The position numbers and the translations under genes were made by a program. A stretch of DNA of 5,570 bases from Caldisericota bacterium (GTDB taxonomy: Bacteria; Caldisericota; Caldisericia; Cryosericales; Cryosericaceae), in assembly GCA_026390195.1 (NCBI GenBank), contig JAPLGK010000087.1, positions 1 to 5,570 on the forward strand, read 5' to 3'. The stretch's first letter is position 1; every line of letters starts with the position of its first letter. A model generated the notes under the pieces. That model did not search any database and had not been told where the DNA came from. It saw only the letters and a list, made by a program, of their open reading frames with translations. This document shows, piece after piece, positions 1 through 4,352 of the stretch.

Positions 1-28
1 GGGAAGCTTACGCTTGCCCAAACGAAAA

Positions 29-292
29 ATGGAAAGAGCACTTTTCGAAAAAGAATCGGCCAAAATCATTAACATTAGCAAGTATTCTAGTCTCGGGAAA
101 GTGATTCCTATTGGTTCATGTCTTGAAGAGGTAGAATCAGCACGAGATATTGATATAGCCGTAAAGGGAGGCAACCCAGAAAAGTCTATAGAGGGGCGCA
201 GTGGCGCGTTACTTGACGTGACTGCCCTTGTGCGTCTGTTTGCAGGATATTGGTGCGCGTTGGAGGCGCACGGGAGGAGGAACAGTGAGTGA
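29..292 (+). pseudogene. Truncated minimal nucleotidyltransferase (MNT-like) remnant
   Basis: The first ~50 residues read as the N-terminal half of a small nucleotidyltransferase domain. From the ATG at 29, a hydrophobic strand (about residues 24-28, KVIPI) leads into Gly29-Ser30, then nine residues, then Asp40-Ile-Asp42 followed by IAV. This is the GS...DxD signature that binds nucleotide and metal in MNT/pol-beta-fold proteins, though the spacer is one residue shorter than the usual GSx10DxD and the second conserved Gly is missing. After residue ~52 (base ~184) the family-like sequence stops, base composition jumps, and the remaining ~35 residues, to a stop at 290-292 that overlaps the next gene's start, look like readthrough. 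The C-terminal half of the domain is therefore missing. No good ribosome site precedes ATG 29; a TTG at 14 would add five residues. Such domains occur as MNT antitoxins beside HEPN toxins, but no partner is seen. It could instead be an intact gene of an unusual short family, which I think less likely. Confidence 0.5.
185..284 (+). promoter_or_regulatory. Leader region of the ECF/YuiH gene pair (weak promoter candidate, hairpin, RBS)
   Basis: This stretch joins the AT-richer remnant to the GC-rich genes. A TTGACG hexamer at 213-218 is a good -35 candidate, but the best -10 at normal spacing (TCTGTT at 235-240, 16-bp spacer) matches only half the consensus; GATATT at 246-251 is too far away. 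A perfect 6-bp inverted repeat, GTGCGC (253-258) and GCGCAC (266-271) with a 7-nt loop, ends four bases before the strong AGGAGG ribosome site at 275-280, so it could influence translation. I recognise no known riboswitch here. The ribosome site is convincing; promoter and hairpin are suggestions only. Confidence 0.3.
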
Positions 293-851
293 ACCCGTTG
301 AAGTAAAACCGGATCGTGCCCGCTTGGCCCTGAGAGTGCTGACACTGGACGGGCTCATGATTGGGCTGAGCATTGTTCTGACGCGTCTCATGTCGCTGAA
401 TGTCCCCATCGGAGGGGGCCTCGGGGCCAGGATAGGTCTCGGGCATCTCCCGATTGTGTTTACCGGTATCGTTGCAGGCCCGGTGAGCGGATTGCTGGTT
501 GGAGCTGCTGCTGACCTGGTCGGTTTCGTCATCTGGCCTTCTGGGCCCTTCATTATCTGGCAGATAACAGCAATTGCGGCTCTCAATGGTGTCATCCCCT
601 GGGCGTTTGTGAAGCTGGGATGGCCACGCTCGCGCACCGCGCGGACATGGATAGGGGTCAGCGTCACGCGCCTGGTGCTCAATGTCGGCTGGTTGCCGCT
701 GGTACTGCATGGTGTCATGAAGCTGCCATACTGGCCCGTATTGGCCGGCCAGGCGGCAGGGAGTGTCGTGATGATCCCTGCAACGGCGTTTCTGACCGTT
801 GCACTGGTGCAGGCGTTTGAACGTGCGGGGTTTGCACATGTTCGGTCGTAG
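285..851 (+). CDS. ECF transporter S component, folate (FolT)-like family
   Basis: Predicted integral membrane substrate-binding subunit of an energy-coupling factor (ECF) vitamin transporter; in this family it captures a vitamin and works with a shared EcfT/EcfA module, which is not in the window. The GTG at 285 is chosen because AGGAGG (275-280) lies four bases upstream; it gives 188 residues, normal for S components. After a short charged N-terminus, about six hydrophobic segments can be seen (roughly residues 17-36, 50-68, 66-83, 88-110, 121-143, 150-176). The segment at 47-80, with ARIGLGHLPI followed by GPVSGLLVGAAADLVG, resembles the FolT pattern RxxFGxLPI...GPxxGxxVGxxxDxxG, and the WPSGPF...LNGVIP region (84-105) resembles its PG(F)xxxxxLxGxIP block. 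Folate is thus the best substrate guess, but S-component substrates are hard to assign from sequence. Its last 14 bases overlap the molybdoenzyme gene, implying translational coupling. Confidence is high for the ECF S fold, moderate for folate. Confidence 0.82.
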   Translation: MSEPVEVKPDRARLALRVLTLDGLMIGLSIVLTRLMSLNVPIGGGLGARIGLGHLPIVFTGIVAGPVSGLLVGAAADLVGFVIWPSGPFIIWQITAIAALNGVIPWAFVKLGWPRSRTARTWIGVSVTRLVLNVGWLPLVLHGVMKLPYWPVLAGQAAGSVVMIPATAFLTVALVQAFERAGFAHVRS

Positions 852-1449
852 GCCTCCGGACGGCCCCGAGTTTGCGCCCCGGCCAAGTCGGCCACGCGTT
901 CCTCCTAACCAGTCGGTTACGACATCGTTCTATACCCTGACGGCCGAGCAGGTACCGTCGGTGGACGTGAACAGCGTCACGTTCAGGTTCTGGGGCGAGG
1001 TGCTGGAGCCGACGGAGATGACATGGCAGCAACTCATGGCGGTGAAGCATACGACCCTGACGGCCGACTTCCATTGTGTTACTGGATGGTCGATGCTGGG
1101 GACCGAGTGGGGTGGAGCGCTGGTGCGCGATGTCCTGGAGGCAGCGCACGTCGAGGTGTCCACGTCGGCTCGATTCGTCATGGCTCACTGTACCACGGAG
1201 TTCACGACGAATCTCCCCCTCGAGGCCCTGCTCGCTGACGACACGATGCTGGTCTGGGAATGGAAGGGGCTTCCCCTCACTGTCCCGCACGGCGGGCCCC
1301 TTCGGCTTCTTGTGCCGTCACTTTACGCCTGGAAAGACGCCAAGTGGGTGTCGGGCTTCGAGTTCCTGACGGAGGATCGGCCCGGGTTCTGGGAATCGCG
1401 TGGGTATCATATGCATGGGGACCCATGGAAGGAAGAGCGCTACGGCTGA
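838..1449 (+). CDS. YuiH-type sulfite-oxidase-like molybdopterin oxidoreductase
   Basis: A 203-residue single-domain protein of the sulfite oxidase/YedY molybdopterin-binding superfamily, close to the soluble YuiH group. The N-terminal RVPPNQ (20-25) matches the family's usual RxPPGQ start. The core contains DFHCVTGWS (77-85), in which Cys80 is the predicted molybdenum ligand, then TTNLPLEALL (123-132), HGGPLRLLVPSLYAWKDAKW (151-170; pterin-contacting His/Arg/Lys residues) and the highly characteristic C-terminus DRPGFWESRGYHMHGDPW (180-197). ATG 838 is used because the family-like sequence begins shortly after it; a GCGGGG at 825-830 is a weak ribosome site, so it probably relies on coupling to the upstream gene, which it overlaps by 14 bases. 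No Tat signal or membrane helix is visible despite an early Arg-Arg, so it should be cytoplasmic. The usual Tyr-containing motif before TTNLP is here CTTEF (118-122), placing an extra Cys118 near the likely active site. No heme or quinone partner is nearby; the physiological substrate of YuiH proteins is not established. Confidence 0.9.
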   Translation: MFGRRPPDGPEFAPRPSRPRVPPNQSVTTSFYTLTAEQVPSVDVNSVTFRFWGEVLEPTEMTWQQLMAVKHTTLTADFHCVTGWSMLGTEWGGALVRDVLEAAHVEVSTSARFVMAHCTTEFTTNLPLEALLADDTMLVWEWKGLPLTVPHGGPLRLLVPSLYAWKDAKWVSGFEFLTEDRPGFWESRGYHMHGDPWKEERYG

Positions 1450-1456
1450 GAGCCGT
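1442..1456 (+). other. Small perfect hairpin overlapping the YuiH stop codon
   Basis: ACGGCT (1442-1447) and AGCCGT (1451-1456) form a perfect 6-bp stem with a GAG loop, and the TGA stop (1447-1449) lies inside it. No T tract follows, so it is not a convincing intrinsic terminator. It may protect the 3' end of the upstream mRNA or simply be chance. Confidence 0.3.
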
Positions 1457-1465
1457 TCCCGCGAC

Positions 1466-1493
1466 TTGACAGCAGGGTGATTGCCTGTAGAAT
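1466..1493 (+). promoter_or_regulatory. Strong sigma70-type promoter for the tRNA(-kamA) transcript
   Basis: TTGACA at 1466-1471 is a perfect -35 hexamer and TAGAAT at 1488-1493 matches five of six -10 positions, with a 16-bp spacer that ends in TG. Transcription should start around 1499-1502, giving tRNA-Ile a 5' leader of about 20 nt for RNase P to remove. It is by far the best promoter in the window and lies only 17 bases after the YuiH stop. Since no terminator or further promoter is evident before kamA, it may drive the whole lysine cluster as well as both tRNAs. Confidence 0.8.
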
Positions 1494-1520
1494 AGCATGT
1501 TGGAAAAGGAAGCTGCAAGT

Positions 1521-1597
1521 GGGCCTCTAGCTCAGCTGGTTAGAGCGCGTCCCTGATAAGGACGAGGTCTCTGGTCCGAATCCAGAGAGGCCCACCA
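1521..1597 (+). tRNA. trnI: tRNA-Ile (anticodon GAT)
   Basis: Full cloverleaf: acceptor GGGCCTC (1521-1527) with GAGGCCC (1587-1593), D arm GCTC/GAGC (1530-1533, 1543-1546), anticodon stem CGTCC/GGACG (1548-1552, 1560-1564) around loop CTGATAA with anticodon GAT at 1555-1557, a 5-nt variable loop, and T stem TCTGG/CCAGA (1570-1574, 1582-1586). The discriminator A and CCA are encoded (1594-1597). One oddity: the T loop reads TCCGAAT, so position 55, almost always T (pseudouridine in the RNA), is C. All stems pair perfectly, so the gene otherwise looks functional. It is the promoter-proximal gene of an Ile-Ala pair separated by 25 nt. Confidence 0.97.
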
Positions 1598-1622
1598 TTT
1601 CGTGGTTCGTGTCTTCATACGT

Positions 1623-1698
1623 GGGGATGTGGCTCAGTTGGGAGAGCGCATGGTTTGCATCCATGAGGTCGCGGGTTCAAATCCCGCCATCTCCACCA
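1623..1698 (+). tRNA. trnA: tRNA-Ala (anticodon TGC)
   Basis: Full cloverleaf: acceptor GGGGATG (1623-1629) with CATCTCC (1688-1694), which contains the G3-U70 wobble that is the alanine identity element. The D stem is GCTC/GAGC (1632-1635, 1644-1647), the anticodon stem CATGG/CCATG around TTTGCAT with TGC at 1656-1658, and the T arm GCGGG-TTCAAAT-CCCGC (1671-1687) is canonical. A plus CCA is encoded at 1695-1698. Its 3' end is only 20 nt from the kamA start codon with no terminator between, so its maturation probably involves cutting a tRNA-mRNA precursor. Confidence 0.98.
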
Positions 1699-1703
1699 TC
1701 GAG

Positions 1704-1712
1704 AGGAGGAGG
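1704..1712 (+). promoter_or_regulatory. Strong ribosome binding site that fixes the kamA TTG start
   Basis: AGGAGGAGG lies six bases before TTG 1719 and begins five bases after the end of the tRNA-Ala CCA. It decides the kamA start: upstream in-frame codons run through tRNA-Ala, and the first in-frame ATG downstream is Met60, deep inside conserved sequence. The extended purine run may compensate for the weak TTG start codon and very short leader. Confidence 0.85.
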
Positions 1713-1718
1713 TGTTCC

Positions 1719-2996
1719 TTGTCGAGTCACAAGTACACTGATGTTCCCCTCTGGAAGAACGTGCCGCAGCACGACTGGGACGATTGGCGCTGGCAGGTTG
1801 CCAACCGCATACAGACAGTCGAAACGCTATCCCAGGTCATCCATATCACCGATGAGCAGAAGACTGGTGTTATCAGCGCACTCTCCAGGTTCCGCATGGC
1901 TATCACCCCGTACTACGCCATGCTCATCGACCAGAACAGTCCGGATGATCCCATCTTCAAGCAGTGCGTTCCCACGGCACTGGACCTGCAGTCTGCGCCC
2001 AGTGATCTGGACGATCCCCTCTACGAGGAGGTCGATTCTCCCGTCCACGGCCTGACGCATCGATACCCCGATCGCGTGCTCTTTCTCATCACGGACCAAT
2101 GTGGCATGTATTGCCGTCACTGCACGCGCAGGCGTCTTGCAGGCATGACTGACGGACGGCGCTCCAGGAGCGAGGTCGATGCGGCAATCGGCTACATTCG
2201 TGAACACGAGGAGGTTCGGGATGTCCTCCTGTCCGGTGGTGACGCGCTGCTTGTCGACGACGAGTTCCTCGAGTACGTCATCAGCGAGGTCCACAAGATT
2301 CAGCACGTTGAGGTAATACGCATCGGCACGCGTGTGCCCGTGGTTCTCCCTCAGCGCATTACACCTAAGCTCTGCGCCATGCTGCGCAAGTACCATCCGC
2401 TGTGGCTCAACACGCAGTTCAACCACCCCGCCGAGGTGACGCCCGAGTCGTCCAAGGCTATCGCGATGCTGGTCGACGCAGGGATCCCGGTTGGCAACCA
2501 GTCTGTCCTCCTCAAGGGGATCAACGATTGCCCCTATATCATGAAAGAGCTCGTTCAGAAGCTCGTGGCTATGCGTGTCAGACCCTACTACATTTACCAG
2601 TGCGATCTGACCAGCGGTCTCAGTCACTTCCGTACCTCTGTGTACAAGGGCATCGAGATCATGGAGTTCCTGCGCGGTCACACGAGCGGTTTCTCCGTGC
2701 CGCAGTTCGTCGTCGACGCGCCGCACGGTGGCGGCAAGATCCCGGTCAGTCCCAACTACATTCTTTCCATGTCTCCAGATCGCATCGTGCTTCGAAACTA
2801 CGAGGGCGTCATCGTGTCCTATCCCGAGCCCGAAGACACGAGGAGCCATTGTCCGGAACCATGTCTCATCTGTGACAGACAGAAGCGCAAGGTGCCGCCG
2901 GAAGGCATCGCCAAGATATTCACGCAGGACGCCTACGACCTGACACCGCCGGGGACGTTGCGCGAAAAGCGTCGTAAGCATTGTTCAAAGGAGTGA
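1719..2996 (+). CDS. kamA: L-lysine 2,3-aminomutase (radical SAM, PLP-dependent)
   Basis: Interconverts L-lysine and L-beta-lysine (3,6-diaminohexanoate) using a [4Fe-4S] cluster, S-adenosylmethionine and PLP; oxygen-sensitive and cytoplasmic. Starting at TTG 1719 it has 425 residues, against 416 in the Clostridium subterminale enzyme, and can be aligned with it from memory along nearly the whole length. The cluster motif CGMYCRHC supplies Cys128, Cys132 and Cys135; LLSGGDALL (170-178) is the SAM-binding GGD region. Lys340 in PHGGGK is the predicted PLP lysine (Lys337 in Clostridium, where the motif is PGGGGK). Asp296 and Asp333 match the two aspartates that hold the lysine epsilon-amino group in the clostridial structure, favouring lysine over glutamate as substrate. 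Cys271 plus Cys378, Cys382 and Cys385 match the structural zinc site, with slightly wider spacing in the last three. The acidic/tryptophan-rich start (W20, W23, W25) is typical. kamA heads a tight set with two aminotransferases (5-nt and 10-nt gaps) and follows tRNA-Ala by 20 nt. No kamDE, kdd, kce or ablB is visible, so fermentation, osmolyte and other roles remain open. Confidence 0.95.
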   Translation: MSSHKYTDVPLWKNVPQHDWDDWRWQVANRIQTVETLSQVIHITDEQKTGVISALSRFRMAITPYYAMLIDQNSPDDPIFKQCVPTALDLQSAPSDLDDPLYEEVDSPVHGLTHRYPDRVLFLITDQCGMYCRHCTRRRLAGMTDGRRSRSEVDAAIGYIREHEEVRDVLLSGGDALLVDDEFLEYVISEVHKIQHVEVIRIGTRVPVVLPQRITPKLCAMLRKYHPLWLNTQFNHPAEVTPESSKAIAMLVDAGIPVGNQSVLLKGINDCPYIMKELVQKLVAMRVRPYYIYQCDLTSGLSHFRTSVYKGIEIMEFLRGHTSGFSVPQFVVDAPHGGGKIPVSPNYILSMSPDRIVLRNYEGVIVSYPEPEDTRSHCPEPCLICDRQKRKVPPEGIAKIFTQDAYDLTPPGTLREKRRKHCSKE

Positions 2997-3001
2997 TGAC
3001 A

Positions 3002-4342
3002 ATGGCCAAGAACAACTATGTCGACCTCAAGACCGCGATCCCGGGACCCAAGGGCATGGAATGGTATGCGCGTGACCGCGCTGCCATCTCGCCTTCGTAC
3101 GTTCACCCATATATCCTCGTGACCGACCATGCCGAGGGCCTGGAGGTCGTGGACGTCGACGGCAACATGTATCTGGACTTTACAGCCGGGGTCGCTGTCA
3201 ACAGCACGGGCCATCGTCATCCCGAAGTCATCAAGGCCATCAAGGATCAGGCAGACAAGCTGGTGCACATGTCCGGCACGGACTTCTTCTACCCGATTCA
3301 GATTGAGCTCGCAGAGAAGATCAAGGAAGTCACGCCTGGCCCGACCGAGAAGATGGTCTGGTATGGCAACTCCGGAGCTGAGGCCGTCGAGGCCGGGCTG
3401 AAGCTTGCACGCTGGCACTCGAAGCGCCCGCTGGCGCTTGCGTTCTTTGGCGGATTTCACGGCCGCACCTACGGCGCCGTCACGCTGTCAGGTTCAAAGG
3501 CGAAGCATCGCGAAGGATTCTCGCCGATGCTTCAGGGCGTCGTTCATGTGCCATACGCCTACTGCTACCGGTGCCCCATTGGTCTCACACCGGAGGCATG
3601 CAATTTGCGCTGCATCGGTATGATCGAAGAAGTCATGGAGCGTATTGCTCCACCATCGGATACGGCCGTCATGGTGGTCGAGCCGATCCAGGGCGAGGGG
3701 GGGTACGTCGTGCCGCCGGCCGGCTACTTCCAGAAACTGCGTCAGCTCACCGAAGAGCGAGGCATCCTGCTGATGATCGATGAGGTGCAGAGCGGCATGG
3801 GCCGTACCGGTAAGATGTTCGCCATCGAGCATTGGGACACCGAGCCTGACATCATGGCCATCGCGAAGGGTGTTGCCTCAGGTCTTCCCCTGGGCATCAT
3901 GGTCGCCAAGAAGAATGTCATGGATTGGAAACAGGGTGCACACGGCTCGACCTTTGGAGGAAATCCGCTGAGCTGTGCTGCAGCGCTCAAGACGATCGAG
4001 CTCATCCAGAATGGGATGATGACGAATGCTGCCGTCCAGGGCGAGTACATCATGAAGCATCTGCGCCAGATGCAGAAGCGGCACCTGCTGATGGGCGACG
4101 TCCGCGGCAAGGGCCTCATGGTCGGTGTCGAGTTCGTGAAGGACGGTAAGAAGACCAAGGCCAAGGATGAAAGCACTCAGCTGGTCCTCGAGGCGTTCGA
4201 ACGAGGCCTGCTGTTGCTGCCTTGTGGCGAGAACTCGGTCCGCCTTTGTCCGTCGCTCAGCGTCACACAGGATCAGTGTGATGTCATGCTGGACATCTGG
4301 GAAGAGTCTCTGGCGGCCGTCGAGAAACAGATGAACAGCTAG
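3002..4342 (+). CDS. Class III PLP aminotransferase, GABA/acetylornithine aminotransferase-like, with Cys-rich segment
   Basis: A 446-residue fold-type I PLP enzyme of the omega-aminotransferase class. ATG 3002 is chosen over upstream in-frame TTG 2981 and ATG 2996 because AAGGAG (2988-2993) is eight bases from it and only two from 2996. Visible motifs in order: DVDGNMYLDFTAGVAVNSTGH (51-71), NSGAEA (123-128) phosphate cup, GFHGRT (151-156) PLP-stacking, EPIQGEGG (227-234), IDEVQSGMGRTG (259-270) with Asp260 contacting the pyridine nitrogen, Lys289 in AIAKGVASG as Schiff-base lysine, and TFGGNP (317-322). The overall pattern recalls the archaeal/thermophile group that includes GABA/ornithine aminotransferases and amino-acid racemases, so a racemase is possible. 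Residues 188-204 hold four cysteines (Cys188, Cys191, Cys200, Cys204, CxxC...CxxxC), which I believe recur in one subgroup of these enzymes and could bind metal. The gene follows kamA by 5 nt, suggesting a substrate such as lysine, beta-lysine or a derivative; this is inference from position only. Confidence 0.88.
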   Translation: MAKNNYVDLKTAIPGPKGMEWYARDRAAISPSYVHPYILVTDHAEGLEVVDVDGNMYLDFTAGVAVNSTGHRHPEVIKAIKDQADKLVHMSGTDFFYPIQIELAEKIKEVTPGPTEKMVWYGNSGAEAVEAGLKLARWHSKRPLALAFFGGFHGRTYGAVTLSGSKAKHREGFSPMLQGVVHVPYAYCYRCPIGLTPEACNLRCIGMIEEVMERIAPPSDTAVMVVEPIQGEGGYVVPPAGYFQKLRQLTEERGILLMIDEVQSGMGRTGKMFAIEHWDTEPDIMAIAKGVASGLPLGIMVAKKNVMDWKQGAHGSTFGGNPLSCAAALKTIELIQNGMMTNAAVQGEYIMKHLRQMQKRHLLMGDVRGKGLMVGVEFVKDGKKTKAKDESTQLVLEAFERGLLLLPCGENSVRLCPSLSVTQDQCDVMLDIWEESLAAVEKQMNS

Positions 4343-4352
4343 AGGCTGTGCG

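Noticed and set aside
185..284. Tetrahydrofolate or TPP riboswitch upstream of the FolT-like gene
   Set aside because: I looked for the conserved core sequences and pairing pattern and did not find them; only a simple 6-bp hairpin is present.
186..895. Two overlapping minus-strand frames opposite the ECF S component
   Set aside because: Compositionally odd Arg/Pro/Thr-rich translations with no family resemblance; the plus strand has a clear membrane protein with RBS.
838..900. Tat signal peptide on the YuiH-like protein (early Arg-Arg)
   Set aside because: No hydrophobic stretch follows the arginines; the segment is proline- and arginine-rich, as in soluble YuiH proteins.
715..1290. 191-codon minus-strand frame opposite the ECF/YuiH junction
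   Set aside because: Antisense to two supported genes and without recognisable features.
1442..1465. Rho-independent terminator after the YuiH gene
   Set aside because: The 6-bp hairpin is followed by CCCGCGAC rather than a T tract.
1602..1718. N-terminal extension of the kamA frame by 39 codons from ATG 1602
   Set aside because: It translates straight through tRNA-Ala (the familiar tRNA-derived peptide), while TTG 1719 has a strong RBS at correct spacing and gives a family-typical length.
1827..2981. 384-codon open frame on the minus strand opposite kamA
   Set aside because: It lies wholly antisense to a clearly real gene, has no recognisable motif, and long antisense frames are expected from the third-position GC bias here.
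2981..3001. Earlier start (TTG 2981 or ATG 2996) for the first aminotransferase
   Set aside because: ATG 2996 is only two bases from the GGAG and TTG 2981 precedes it; ATG 3002 has ideal spacing.
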